A stretch of 64,000 nt of DNA from Sphingopyxis sp. (GCF_025869345.1 NZ_JAOZVW010000004.1:1-64000); one strand, 5' to 3'. Numbered from the stretch's first letter, positions 16,510 to 25,943 are shown. Made by a program: numbers and translations. The notes: generated from the letters alone by a model not told the origin.

Positions 16510-16526
16510 ATATGTTTCTGACATAT
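16510..16526. promoter_or_regulatory. Operator-like dyad 1 between TonB receptor and TetR gene
   Basis: ATATGT-TTCTG-ACATAT, perfect 6-base arms around five bases, located 32 bases before the receptor start. The arms resemble those of the neighbouring dyad at 16529-16544. TetR-type proteins commonly bind such sites. Confidence 0.6.
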
Positions 16527-16528
16527 GA

Positions 16529-16544
16529 GTATGTCGATACATAC
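16529..16544. promoter_or_regulatory. Operator-like dyad 2 between TonB receptor and TetR gene
   Basis: GTATGT-CGAT-ACATAC, perfect 6-base arms around four bases, 40 bases upstream of the TetR gene start. Its centre is about 18-19 bases from the centre of dyad 1, roughly two helical turns, so both sites could be held on one face of the DNA. Confidence 0.6.
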
Positions 16545-16583
16545 CGACTTGTCAATCGGCCTTGGAACGGGCAGGCAGGCGTA

Positions 16584-17816
16584 ATGGAAACCGGCGTATT
16601 AGCTACGAAAACCAGGCCGTTGCAAAGCGCAGCCCGCGCTGCGCGACGCGCTCTGCTGCTCGATGAGGCCGCGGTGGAGTTCCGCCGAAACGGAGTCGCA
16701 GGCGCCGATCTTATCCGGATCGCGCGGAATGTCGGGCTGACGCGGCCGAGCCTTTATAATTATTGCTCGGACCGCAGCGACCTCGCGCGGCAATGCTATT
16801 TTCATCTGCTCGATCCCTTGCTTGCCGACCTCGACCGCGCGGCGGAGGCAGCAAGCGGGCTAGCGGCCGTTTTGTCCTTCCTGACAGCCGCGAGCGAGCG
16901 TGACCAGTCCCACGCCATTATCGCCGCCGAGCTCGACACGCTTCCCGTGGATCAGAAGCGCGAGATCGTCACGCGCCAGACCGAAGCGTTCGATCTGCTC
17001 GCCGCGCTGATCGATCGCGGAATCGCTGACGGATCGATCCGGCGCTGCGATCCGGCGATTGCGGCGCGGACGATTTGGGGAATGATCGCATGGGCACCGC
17101 TCGGCGACATCTGGGCGAAGCGAGCCGAACCCAGTCGGCTGTCGGTCGAACTTCCCGGCATCGTCGAGCGCGGGGTCGCGACCGGCCCGGCGCCCGGCCG
17201 GATCGAAGATATCGAAATCGAGGATTGGGGCGCGCTCGTCCCGCCGCCGCCAGTGGACCGCGCTGGAGAGATCGTCGCCGCCGCTTCGGCGCTGTTCAAC
17301 GCGCGCGGGGTCGAGGGCGTGTCACTGGACGATGTTGCTGCGGCGATGTCGGCAACCAAGGGGCTGATATACCATCATTTTGCGACCAAGGCCGAACTGG
17401 TCGCGGCGAGTCTCGATCGCGCCTTTGAGCTATACGATCGCCTGCTCGACTGCGCCGAACGTCATCCGTGCGGCGTCGACCGCGCGCGCGCAGGCCTCGC
17501 GCTTAACGTGCAGGCCCAGCTCGACCCCGCCGGGCCAATGTCGCTCACCGCCGCTGCCTATCACAAACTGCCGGATAGTGAGCGCGAACGTTTCAGCAAG
17601 CAGACCAATCACCTGCTCGACCGTTCGATCGCGACCATGGAGCTTGGCAACGCCGACGGCAGCCTCCGCCTGTTCGAGGCCGAACCGACCGCGCTCGTCT
17701 CGGCAGGCACCTTCAATTTCGTTGCGCGCTGGCTCCCGGTCGATACCGATTTACTACCGCGCCAGGTCGCCTTCGAAGTGTCGACACTATTTCTGCACGG
17801 GCTGAGCGAAAAATAG
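16584..17816 (+). CDS. TetR-family regulator with two DNA-binding domains
   Basis: A 410-residue protein, about twice the usual TetR length. A first HTH domain spans about residues 22-70 (L-I-R-I-A-R-N-V-G-L-T-R-P-S-L-Y-N-Y). A second spans about 226-272 (S-L-D-D-V-A-A-A-M-S-A-T-K-G-L-I-Y-H-H-F). Each is followed by a helical region that could be a ligand-binding/dimerisation domain. The ATG at 16584 is the only one placed right for the first HTH, though its Shine-Dalgarno is weak. It diverges from the TonB receptor, and two operator-like dyads lie between them, so it probably controls the receptor-hydrolase pair and itself. Confidence 0.88.
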   Translation: METGVLATKTRPLQSAARAARRALLLDEAAVEFRRNGVAGADLIRIARNVGLTRPSLYNYCSDRSDLARQCYFHLLDPLLADLDRAAEAASGLAAVLSFLTAASERDQSHAIIAAELDTLPVDQKREIVTRQTEAFDLLAALIDRGIADGSIRRCDPAIAARTIWGMIAWAPLGDIWAKRAEPSRLSVELPGIVERGVATGPAPGRIEDIEIEDWGALVPPPPVDRAGEIVAAASALFNARGVEGVSLDDVAAAMSATKGLIYHHFATKAELVAASLDRAFELYDRLLDCAERHPCGVDRARAGLALNVQAQLDPAGPMSLTAAAYHKLPDSERERFSKQTNHLLDRSIATMELGNADGSLRLFEAEPTALVSAGTFNFVARWLPVDTDLLPRQVAFEVSTLFLHGLSEK

Positions 17817-17875
17817 CGAGGCTATGTCAGCTTATACGGCTCGATAAAGCAGAGCTGCCAGTCCGCTCTCTGCCA

Positions 17876-19534
17876 TCATCTGTCGAAAGCGAGTGCTCCG
17901 GTGAGGTCGCCTGGGGGCGGCCCGCCGGCGGCGACCATCGCGCGCTCGCGCTCGATCAATCCCGGCAGCTTTTTCAGCCCGAAACGTCGCGTGAGGAAAC
18001 GCGCGATGGAGCCGGTGTCATAGATCGTGTGATCGACTGCGCCGCGGCGCGCATGGGGAGAGACGATAATCGCCGGAATACGCGTCCCGGGACCCCAGCG
18101 ATCCCCTTTGGGCGGCGCGACATGATCCCACCACCCGCCATTTTCGTCGAAGGTGACGATGACGAGCATTTTTTCCCATTGCGGGCTGTTGCGCAATGCG
18201 TTGATCACACCCGCGATATGGCGGTCGCCGGCATCGACATCCGAATAACCGGCGTGCATGTTGAGGTTGCCCTGCGGCTTGTAATAGCTGACCGCGGGTA
18301 GGCGCCCGGCCTCGACGTCGGCGAGGAATTTGTTGGTTCGCGCCGTTTCACCGAGGCCGCCGTCACGCAAGTGCCGGTCGCGTTTTGCCGTGCCGGGGGC
18401 GAATTGCACGAAATAGTTGAGCGGCTGGTGGTGGGGCTGGAAGTTGGGCCGGGTGGGAAATTCGGCGTCGGTGCCGTGCCCGGCCAGTGCAGCACCCCAG
18501 CCGCCAGCATACCAGGCCCAGTCGACCCCGCGGGCCGAGAGCATGTCGCCGATCGTGGCGTGGCGTTGGGGCACGAGCGTCTTGGCGCTGGACCAGTCCG
18601 TATAGCCCGGCCGCCCGGCATCGAGATCATAGCTCGGGGCATAGGGTGGCAGCATCGTGTTGACCGCGTAGAAATCGGGCGTCAGCGAATTGGGCACGAA
18701 GCGCACCGGACCGTCCATCGCGCTGGCTGGAGATTGGGCGGTCTGCCTGGGACGGATACCGCGCGGGTCGTTTCCGTCCAGCAGGGTGAGGCGTCCCTTC
18801 GCCGGGCCCTTGTCGGCGTTCGGATAATAAGGCGGGCGCGCCGCGACCAGATATTGATGGTTGAGAAACGAGCCGCCGAACGCGCCCATGAAGAAATTGT
18901 CGCACAAGGTGAATTCGCGCGCGATCTGCCACAGCCGAAGGTTGGCGGCATTGTCCGCATAATAGCCCATGACGAGCGCGCCGCTGTTGCCCCACGCAAC
19001 GAAACCGTCGTTGCGGCCCCCGTTGATCTGCAACTGGTTGTTGTAAAAGGCGTGGACGAGATCGCGGGTGACCAGACCATGCGGCAGGGGGTCGCCTTCG
19101 GGCGTCGTGAGCGCGAACGGCGCGTTGGCGAGCGCCGCATGGACGGTCTCGTCGCTCAGATATTCGCGGTGCTCGACGACCTGCCGGTGCGGCACCAGTC
19201 CTTCCCATATCGGCGGCAATTGTTTCAGCACCCCACCGTCGCGGTCGCGCTGGAGATAGCGTTCGGGCGGCACCGCGGAAAGCGGCTGCTCGACCCCGGG
19301 AAAGTCACCGAACAGATTGTTGAAGCTGCGGTTCTCGGCATAGATGATCACCACCGTGTCGATGGCATCGCGCAGCGCGGCATCGGTGACCGGCCTGGCG
19401 GCGGGTGCCGCCGGTGCGGCGGCGGCTCCCGCATCGCCCATGGCCGCAGCGCCCACCGCCGCGGCGAGGCCCCCAAGCAACAGGCGGCGCTCCGGGGAAA
19501 GAGGTTTGTCCGAACCCGGTGAATTCTCGCTCAT
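17876..19534 (-). CDS. Exported phosphoesterase (AcpA/phospholipase C superfamily)
   Basis: A 552-residue protein. The N-terminus has a twin-arginine-like segment (S-P-E-R-R-L-L-L-G-G-L) followed by a hydrophobic Ala-rich stretch, so export is likely. The metal-binding region begins I-I-Y-A-E-N-R-S-F-N-N-L-F-G, and a second motif is V-T-F-D-E-N-G-G-W-W-D-H-V. Both are typical of the phosphoesterase family that includes acid phosphatase AcpA and phospholipases C. It lies 41 bases downstream of another member of the same superfamily in the same strand, at the end of a run that begins with a TonB receptor. Substrate is undetermined. Confidence 0.88.
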   Translation of the reverse strand: MSENSPGSDKPLSPERRLLLGGLAAAVGAAAMGDAGAAAAPAAPAARPVTDAALRDAIDTVVIIYAENRSFNNLFGDFPGVEQPLSAVPPERYLQRDRDGGVLKQLPPIWEGLVPHRQVVEHREYLSDETVHAALANAPFALTTPEGDPLPHGLVTRDLVHAFYNNQLQINGGRNDGFVAWGNSGALVMGYYADNAANLRLWQIAREFTLCDNFFMGAFGGSFLNHQYLVAARPPYYPNADKGPAKGRLTLLDGNDPRGIRPRQTAQSPASAMDGPVRFVPNSLTPDFYAVNTMLPPYAPSYDLDAGRPGYTDWSSAKTLVPQRHATIGDMLSARGVDWAWYAGGWGAALAGHGTDAEFPTRPNFQPHHQPLNYFVQFAPGTAKRDRHLRDGGLGETARTNKFLADVEAGRLPAVSYYKPQGNLNMHAGYSDVDAGDRHIAGVINALRNSPQWEKMLVIVTFDENGGWWDHVAPPKGDRWGPGTRIPAIIVSPHARRGAVDHTIYDTGSIARFLTRRFGLKKLPGLIERERAMVAAGGPPPGDLTGALAFDR

Positions 19535-19575
19535 CTCGTCTTCCTCATGCTGGGCCGCATCGTCCTGTTCGACGC

Positions 19576-21021
19576 CTATCGGATTCGCTTGCGCTCGCCG
19601 CGCTCCTGCACCGGGGCCTGTTGGTCGGCGCCCGGAATGAAGGGAAAGGGCAGCGTCGCCGCGTTGTTTCTGGCAAGCGCCAACGATTCCTCCGTCGCCG
19701 GCAAGACCGGTGGCCTCGCCGCAGGCCGATGGAAACGGAAAACCGAGGTGAGATCACCGAAGGTTCGGCGGCGCCAGGCGCTGATATTGGGCTCGCGGAC
19801 GCCGGTGATCCGCTCCAGAAATTGCAGGATCGACGTATGGTCGAACGGCTGGCTCGAAACCCAGCCGCCGGCGGTCCAGGGCGATATGATGATGCACGGC
19901 ACGCGAAAGCCGCCGCCGATCGGCAGGCCGCCGACGAATTCATGCGGCGTTCCGGCGGGGGGCACGGGCGGCGCGACGTGGTCGAACAGGCCGTCGTTCT
20001 CGTCATAGTTGAGGATGAAAACCGTCTTGGCCCAGACATCCGGGTTGGCGGCGAGTTCGTTGAGCCGGCGAGCGATGAAATCGGCGCCGGCGGCCGGCAT
20101 GTAATCGGGATGCTCGCACCCCTCGGCGGAGGGCATCAGCCACGAGACGGTCGGCAGGCGATCGTGACGCACGTCATGGGCGAACCGGCCCTCGTCGGCG
20201 TCCGGCAACCCGCGCAGCGCCAGTTGCGAACCGGCCGCGGCGTTCCGGAACTGTGCGACATATTTGAAGATGTTGTTGGGGCGTTTCCCCATCTCGCCAT
20301 ATTGATAGATGCGCCAGTCGATCCCGGCGTCCTGCAATCGTTCGGGGTAGGTCTTCCAGCGAAATCCGCCGGGCGGCATGATGTTCTCGATCACCGGCCC
20401 GCCGCCCGCCCCCTCGGGATCGAGCATGCCGGTCATATAATAGAATCGGTTCGGCCAGGTCGGCCCGATCACCGAGGAATGATAGGCGTCGCAAATCGTG
20501 AACGCTTCGGCCAGCGCATAGTGGAACGGGATATCCTCGCGCTTGAAATAACCCATCGTATAGGGACCATTTACCCCGTCCGCCGCGCGGTGCGCCGGCA
20601 GCCACCGATCCATCCCGCCGCCGTTCCACGCCTGATGCTGCACCGTCCATTCATGACTGGTGGAGGGCAGTTTCTGCGCATTGGTCGAAAAGGTGTCGAG
20701 GTGGAACGGCAGCAGATAGCCGTCGGGGTTCGCGGCATCGGGCTGGTGAAAGACGGTCCTGCCGGTGGAAAGCATCAGGGCATCGGGGTCGCCGAAGCCG
20801 CGGACGCCGGACAGCATGCCGAAATAATGATCGAACGACCGATTCTCCTGCATCAGCAGCACGACGTGCTTGATGTCCTTCAGCGTGCCCGCGCGCCGGG
20901 GCGGCTGCGCCATCAGCTTTTGCACATTGGGCGGCATCAGCATCGACGCTGCGGCCACCGACGCGATTTGCGCCGCGTTCGTGAGCAGACGGCGGCGGGT
21001 AAATGGGGGCGTCGTCGACAT
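19576..21021 (-). CDS. Exported phospholipase C-type phosphoesterase
   Basis: A 481-residue protein with a Tat-type N-terminus (F-T-R-R-R-L-L-T-N-A-A). The catalytic region starts V-V-L-L-M-Q-E-N-R-S-F-D-H-Y-F-G, and the second conserved block is I-L-N-Y-D-E-N-D-G-L-F-D-H-V. This matches the non-haemolytic phospholipase C/acid phosphatase superfamily, but it lacks the long C-terminal domains of Pseudomonas PlcN and PlcH. The start at 21021 is chosen so that the twin arginines are near the N-terminus. It lies between the M20 hydrolase and the second phosphoesterase. Confidence 0.88.
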   Translation of the reverse strand: MSTTPPFTRRRLLTNAAQIASVAAASMLMPPNVQKLMAQPPRRAGTLKDIKHVVLLMQENRSFDHYFGMLSGVRGFGDPDALMLSTGRTVFHQPDAANPDGYLLPFHLDTFSTNAQKLPSTSHEWTVQHQAWNGGGMDRWLPAHRAADGVNGPYTMGYFKREDIPFHYALAEAFTICDAYHSSVIGPTWPNRFYYMTGMLDPEGAGGGPVIENIMPPGGFRWKTYPERLQDAGIDWRIYQYGEMGKRPNNIFKYVAQFRNAAAGSQLALRGLPDADEGRFAHDVRHDRLPTVSWLMPSAEGCEHPDYMPAAGADFIARRLNELAANPDVWAKTVFILNYDENDGLFDHVAPPVPPAGTPHEFVGGLPIGGGFRVPCIIISPWTAGGWVSSQPFDHTSILQFLERITGVREPNISAWRRRTFGDLTSVFRFHRPAARPPVLPATEESLALARNNAATLPFPFIPGADQQAPVQERGERKRIR

Positions 21022-21146
21022 CCGGCGCTTTTTCCTTCGCTTATCCGCTTCGATCAATCCTGACGCCAAGGCGTGGCTGGTGCGCCGCGTCTGCGAGGAA
21101 AGGGCGTTTCAGCTATCTGGTTCGGATTCCGCCGTGCACCCAGCCA

Positions 21147-22733
21147 CTATTTCGCCGGCCCGCTCGACAGCGTCGGCCATTGGACCCCGAGCTGTTCCAG
21201 ATATGACCCGTAACGCTGCGGATCATAATAATGCTTTGCGAGCTCGGACTGGTACCGCGCCATGGTTTCGGCATTCAGCCAGGTCGGCGGCGTGTCGTCC
21301 TTTGCCAGCATCGAAACATAATGCTGGTCCTTGGTCTGCACCTCGCGGAAATAGCGCTTCGCGTCCGCCAGCAGGTTCGGCTTGGTCAGCAGATCGACGA
21401 CGGTCATCGCCATCACCTTGGCCCCCGCCTGAACGCCCTTGTGCGCGATCGGGGTCGCCATCGCGATGGCGTTCGCCCAATTATGCCCCGGCAGCCCCGG
21501 GATATTGGCCGGATAGCGGATGGTGATCGTGGGCACCGTCCAGCTCACATCGCCGATATCGTCCGATCCGGCCGATTTCGGCTCCTTGGGCGGCGGGCCG
21601 AACGCCATCAGCTTTGTCGGCAGCCCGGTCGTCACCGTCGCGCCGACATTCGCCTGCACGGCGCGCGCGAAGGCCTGATCGTCGGCGTCCCATTCGGGCA
21701 GGCCGACCGCGACGACATTGGCCTGTGCCGCTTCCGCCATCGGCCGGTTGAAGTGCTGGGTGGCCGCCACGCCCAGGATTTTCCGGCTGACGGTGGTGCT
21801 CGTCATCCTGGCGGCGCCGTCGGCAACGGCGTCGGCGGTCGCCAGCATCTTTTCGATGGCGTCGAAATTCATCTCGCGCAAATAGAACCAGATTTTGGCT
21901 TCGGACGGCACCACATTGGGCTGGTCGCCGCCTTCGCTGATGACATAGTGCGATCGCTGTTCGGGCCGCAGATGCTCGCGTCGCATCTCCCATCCATCCG
22001 CCATGGCGATCACCCCGTCGAGCGCCGAGCGCCCCCGCCACGGGGCAGCCGCCGCATGAGCGCTTTCGCCCTCGAACGTATATTCGACGCTGATCATTCC
22101 GGTGCCACTCGGCTGACCCCAGGCGGTCGCGAGTTGGCTGCTGACGTGACTGAAGATCGCCGCGTCGACATCCTTGAACACGCCGGCCCGGACGAAGCGG
22201 GCCTTGCCGCCCAGCAATTCCTCGGCGACGCCCGGCCAGATCACCAGCGTGCCCGCAGTATTCGTGCGGACCATCCAGTCCTTCACCGCCAGCGCCGCGA
22301 CGATGTTCATCGCCTGGCCGCTATTATGCCCCTCGCCATGGCCCGGTGCGCCGTCGACCATCGGTTGGCGCCAAGGGATGCCGGGGGTCTGGCTTGCCTT
22401 CGGGATGCCGTCGATGTCGCTGCCCAGCGCGATCACCGGGCCGCCGGTGCCGTTCACCCACCGCGCGACCCAGCCCGTCGGCAGTCCCGCGACATTGCGC
22501 TCGATAGCAAATCCCTGCTTTTCGAGCAGGGCGGTCAGATAGCGTTCGGTCTCATGTTCCTGGAAACCGACCTCGGCATAGCTGAACAGTTGATCGTTGA
22601 TGACTTGCGACAGCTTGGCCCGCGCTTCCACCCCGCGCACGACTTCGGTCTTGGCGCCACGCGGTGCGGCCTGCGAGGCGGTGGGGACAGCGAGCGCCAG
22701 TATTCCCGCAGCGGCGATAGCGGATCGGATCAT
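21147..22733 (-). CDS. Secreted M20-family amidohydrolase (AbgB-like)
   Basis: A 528-residue metallohydrolase. Residues 1-22 are a signal peptide (ending A-S-Q-A-A). Metal-site segments are A-L-G-S-D-I-D-G-I-P, G-H-G-E-G-H-N-S-G and P-G-V-A-E-E-L-L. The lid/dimerisation part has G-E-S-A-H-A-A-A-A-P-W. It resembles the B subunit of p-aminobenzoyl-glutamate hydrolase and related N-acyl amino acid amidohydrolases, so it probably cleaves an amide of an external substrate in the periplasm. It follows the TonB receptor gene, separated by a perfect hairpin. Confidence 0.87.
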   Translation of the reverse strand: MIRSAIAAAGILALAVPTASQAAPRGAKTEVVRGVEARAKLSQVINDQLFSYAEVGFQEHETERYLTALLEKQGFAIERNVAGLPTGWVARWVNGTGGPVIALGSDIDGIPKASQTPGIPWRQPMVDGAPGHGEGHNSGQAMNIVAALAVKDWMVRTNTAGTLVIWPGVAEELLGGKARFVRAGVFKDVDAAIFSHVSSQLATAWGQPSGTGMISVEYTFEGESAHAAAAPWRGRSALDGVIAMADGWEMRREHLRPEQRSHYVISEGGDQPNVVPSEAKIWFYLREMNFDAIEKMLATADAVADGAARMTSTTVSRKILGVAATQHFNRPMAEAAQANVVAVGLPEWDADDQAFARAVQANVGATVTTGLPTKLMAFGPPPKEPKSAGSDDIGDVSWTVPTITIRYPANIPGLPGHNWANAIAMATPIAHKGVQAGAKVMAMTVVDLLTKPNLLADAKRYFREVQTKDQHYVSMLAKDDTPPTWLNAETMARYQSELAKHYYDPQRYGSYLEQLGVQWPTLSSGPAK

Positions 22734-22754
22734 GCCCCGACTCTCCTCGTTCCA

Positions 22755-22787
22755 AATGACAAGCGAGGGTCATCCTCGCTTGTCATT
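22755..22787. repeat. Perfect 14-base hairpin between receptor and amidohydrolase genes
   Basis: Arms AATGACAAGCGAGG and CCTCGCTTGTCATT are separated by GTCAT and fill half of the 66-base gap between the TonB receptor stop and the amidohydrolase start. There is no following T-run on the minus strand, so it is not a standard terminator. It may be an RNA-processing or stability element that lowers expression of downstream genes (inference). Confidence 0.7.
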
Positions 22788-22799
22788 CCAGCTTGTCGA

Positions 22800-25691
22800 T
22801 CAGAAATTCAACTTGACCGTGGTGAAGAAATACCGGCCGACGACCCCATATATTCGGTCATCGCGGTAAATCGTCGGCATATGGGTCGGCATGATGTTGA
22901 AGATATTGTTCACGCCAAAGCCGAACTGATATTTATCCCCGATATCATATTGCACGGACAGGTCGTTATAGACCTTCGCCGGAATATGCTGCCGCGGATA
23001 GGCTTCATCCGAATCGGTGTTCAATTCATACGTCGCGGCGCTGATGAAACGCGTGTTGAGCGCGATGTTGAGGGCGTCGATCTTGTACGACGTCAGCAGG
23101 TTGCCGCGGAACCTCGGATTCTCCCAGGCGCCATCGGAAACGACGTCCCCTTCGGGGATTCCCGGTGTCGTTTCGGTCACCTTGTCGAGCAGGTAGGTCC
23201 CCTTGAACGACAGGCTGAGCGTGCCCTCGCCCACAGGCCGGCGATAGCCCACCCCGATATCGACACCGCGCGCATAGAGTCGGGCGGCGTTCAACTGGTT
23301 CGATTCAACCCGCGTCGCATAATGGGTGACCGGATCGCGGGTCACGCGAGCGCAATAGGGGTTGTCGACCGTCGGCGCGTCGACGCAGAGCCGGATAAGG
23401 GTCGCGTAGGAGAATTGGGTGATGACATTCTTGATGTCGATATCCCAATAATCGACGGTGATATCGAGGCCCGGCAGGAACCGCGGTTGCAGAATGGCGC
23501 CCAGCGTCAGGCTGTTCGAGGTTTCAGGCTTGAGGTCGGGGTTGCCGCCGGTGACGACGACGGGGCCGATCCTGGGGGTCTCGAAGGGGGTGTCGATCCC
23601 CAGAGCCTTACAGTTCGCCGCCCGCGTCTGGGAGGCGTAATATAGCGCCAGCGAGCAGGCGTCGGTATAGGCGCCGGTGAGCGTCTCGACCTTTGCTTCG
23701 TAAAGCTCGCCGAAATTCGGCGTGCGGACGCTTCGTGACACGACGCCGCGGAAGCTGAGGCCGTCCACCGGCGACCACATGGCCCCCGCTTTCCAGGCAT
23801 GTGTGCTGCCGACGGTGCTGTAGTCCGAATAGCGATAGGCGCCCTCGACCTCGAGCCGCCGCGCGAACGGCAGGTCGCGGAGGAGCGGAATGACCACCTC
23901 GCCATAGGCCTCGCTCACATTGAACGATTTGTCGAGTTCGGGGTGTTCGGACGGACCGGCCCCGTAAACCAGCTCGCCCGCGAGCGCGAGCGGATCGTCC
24001 GTGGTCTTCAGCGTCTCCTTGCGATGCTCGACACCCACGGCAACCGACACATCGCCATAGGGAAGCGCAAACAGGGGGCCGTTGACGTTCGCGCCATAGA
24101 TCTGCTGCGTGTTGACCCGCCGTTCGTGCCGGTCGGCCATCGCCCACTTGATCTGCGCCTCGGTCGCCGGCTCGGTGCTGAAGATGTCGAATGGCACACA
24201 GCCCTGCGCACGCGCCGCCGCATCGCGGCAGATGGGGGCGCCGGTCACCGGATCGGCGATGGCGTCGCGCGCGGCGATCCAGTGCGATTTCCAGGGAACA
24301 TTCGCTTCGGTGACATCGTCGGTAACACGGCCGTATTGCCAGAAGGCCTCCCATTTGAAGCTCGACCCCAGCTTGCCGCTGAGCGAGGAGCCGATGGTGT
24401 AGCTTTCCCGGTCATGATCCTCTTCCCGCTCGGGGAAGTTGCCATAGGTCCGGTCGATATACAGCGAGGTCAGGTTGTTATCGAGCATCACCTGCCGGAC
24501 GGAGTCAGGCAGATAGGGGTTGTCCAACTTCGCGCTGGCGCCGCGTCCGCCGGGCACCGGGCCGGAGAAATAGGTCGTCCGGCTGTCGTCGCGCCAATAA
24601 TTATACGTCCCGTCGTACTTCTGGCGCGCATAGGAAAAGTGCGTGCTGAATTCGATGGCGTCGGTGATGCTGTAGTCGACCCGCCCCATCAGCGCCAAGG
24701 ACTTCAGCCCGCCCCGGAATTGATCGCGGTCGCTCAGGTTCCTGCCGTCGCCGCCATCGCATACGGCATATTGTCCGGGGCTGTATTCGATGTCGCAGTT
24801 GGATTCGCGCACATTGCCGTTTTCGACCATATAGCGTTGACCGTTCAGCCAATAGGTCGGCACATAATCGAAATAGAGCTGCCGGGTGTTCGGCGCGAGC
24901 ACCCGATCGGGGATGCCGTCATCGATGCCGGTATTGTCCGGGTTTGCCCGATAGGTCGGCCAGTCCCGCCAGTCGAAACGGTCGGTATAGATCAGCGGAT
25001 TGGATTGCGAATAGGTGCCGCCGATCGAGAAGGAGCCCCGGCCGTCGGCAAATTTGCCGCCGGTAGCCAGCGAAACCAGATATTTCGCGGCATCGCCCCG
25101 CTCCGAAATGCCGGCGAGCCCCGAAATGTGCAGACCCTCGATGTTACGCTTGGTGATGATGTTGACGGCACCCGTCACCGCGTCCGCGCCATAGATCGCC
25201 GCGGCGCCGCCGGTCACGACCTCGATCCGATCGATCATGCTCACCGGGATCATGCCGATATCGACCGCGGACGATCGCGCAGAGCCAGACACGCGACGCT
25301 GCCCGTCGATCAGCGTCAGGCTGCGATTGGTGCCGAGATCGCGCAGGTTGACGGCCGCGATTCCCGCGTCCCAGCCCCTGACGTCGCTGCTGAGATTCTG
25401 GTTGGTGCCCAGCGCCGGGTCGAGCTCCAGCGCTTCGATGGCGCTGGTCCGGCCAAGGTCGAGCGCCCGCTCCATGTTGGTGACACTGACCGGCATCGGA
25501 GACTCGAGCTCGGGCCGGGCGATGCGCGATCCGGTGACGACGATCGCCTCTCCACTCGCTTGCGCTGCGTCTCCATCGCCGGAAAGTCCGGCGTCGGACG
25601 ATGGCGTCTGCTGGGCGAATGCGGGGGCGGCGAATGCCATCAACATCGAAACCGTCGACGTCGCGAGAAACAGGCTTGTCTTAGACCTCAT
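22800..25691 (-). CDS. Large TonB-dependent outer-membrane receptor
   Basis: A 963-residue receptor of the long type common in sphingomonads and Caulobacter, often linked to carbohydrate or peptide uptake. It has a signal peptide ending A-P-A-F-A-Q-Q, a TonB-box-like E-A-I-V-V-T-G-S-R, the plug motif Y-G-A-D-A-V-T-G-A-V-N-I-I-T, and a C-terminal strand ending V-K-L-N-F. GGAGG lies six bases before the ATG at 25691. It is the first gene of a minus-strand run with the amidohydrolase and two phosphoesterases. Candidate LacI-type sites lie 115 and 250 bases upstream. Confidence 0.93.
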   Translation of the reverse strand: MRSKTSLFLATSTVSMLMAFAAPAFAQQTPSSDAGLSGDGDAAQASGEAIVVTGSRIARPELESPMPVSVTNMERALDLGRTSAIEALELDPALGTNQNLSSDVRGWDAGIAAVNLRDLGTNRSLTLIDGQRRVSGSARSSAVDIGMIPVSMIDRIEVVTGGAAAIYGADAVTGAVNIITKRNIEGLHISGLAGISERGDAAKYLVSLATGGKFADGRGSFSIGGTYSQSNPLIYTDRFDWRDWPTYRANPDNTGIDDGIPDRVLAPNTRQLYFDYVPTYWLNGQRYMVENGNVRESNCDIEYSPGQYAVCDGGDGRNLSDRDQFRGGLKSLALMGRVDYSITDAIEFSTHFSYARQKYDGTYNYWRDDSRTTYFSGPVPGGRGASAKLDNPYLPDSVRQVMLDNNLTSLYIDRTYGNFPEREEDHDRESYTIGSSLSGKLGSSFKWEAFWQYGRVTDDVTEANVPWKSHWIAARDAIADPVTGAPICRDAAARAQGCVPFDIFSTEPATEAQIKWAMADRHERRVNTQQIYGANVNGPLFALPYGDVSVAVGVEHRKETLKTTDDPLALAGELVYGAGPSEHPELDKSFNVSEAYGEVVIPLLRDLPFARRLEVEGAYRYSDYSTVGSTHAWKAGAMWSPVDGLSFRGVVSRSVRTPNFGELYEAKVETLTGAYTDACSLALYYASQTRAANCKALGIDTPFETPRIGPVVVTGGNPDLKPETSNSLTLGAILQPRFLPGLDITVDYWDIDIKNVITQFSYATLIRLCVDAPTVDNPYCARVTRDPVTHYATRVESNQLNAARLYARGVDIGVGYRRPVGEGTLSLSFKGTYLLDKVTETTPGIPEGDVVSDGAWENPRFRGNLLTSYKIDALNIALNTRFISAATYELNTDSDEAYPRQHIPAKVYNDLSVQYDIGDKYQFGFGVNNIFNIMPTHMPTIYRDDRIYGVVGRYFFTTVKLNF

Positions 25692-25805
25692 TACGTCCTC
25701 CACTAAAATATTGTATTTATTGGATAATCTGAATTTCCCGTGACGCAAGCCGCAGGCTGGCCGGGGCACGCGGTCCGAACCCCCTTTTGCGTGGCGGCCT
25801 CGAAT

Positions 25806-25825
25806 CTACAATATCGTTAATGTAG
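25806..25825. promoter_or_regulatory. LacI-type operator candidate
   Basis: CTACAATATCGTTAATGTAG is an imperfect palindrome (16 of 20 positions symmetrical) centred on CG, the usual geometry of LacI-family operators. It lies 115 bases upstream of the TonB receptor. Related cores occur at 25944, 28763 and 28899, around the LacI gene and the FAD oxidoreductase gene. Confidence 0.55.
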
Positions 25826-25943
25826 AATTGCCAGATCATGCTCCAATAGTCAACGATCTTGCTATCGCACGGATTTATGACATATTTGTGCCATTCATCC
25901 GGGTGGAAGCAACCCTATGGACAGATCGGATATGTCAAATTAC

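Noticed and set aside
14586..17816. A very long open frame (over 1000 codons) on the plus strand opposite the TonB receptor
   Set aside because: Its first two thirds are the antisense of the receptor gene and have Arg/Ala-rich, non-family sequence. Only the last 410 codons, from 16584, form the TetR-type regulator.
21231..23645. An 804-codon plus-strand frame opposite the amidohydrolase and second TonB receptor
   Set aside because: It is the complement of two well-supported genes, crosses their intergenic hairpin and shows no domain. Such frames are expected from GC-rich third-codon positions.
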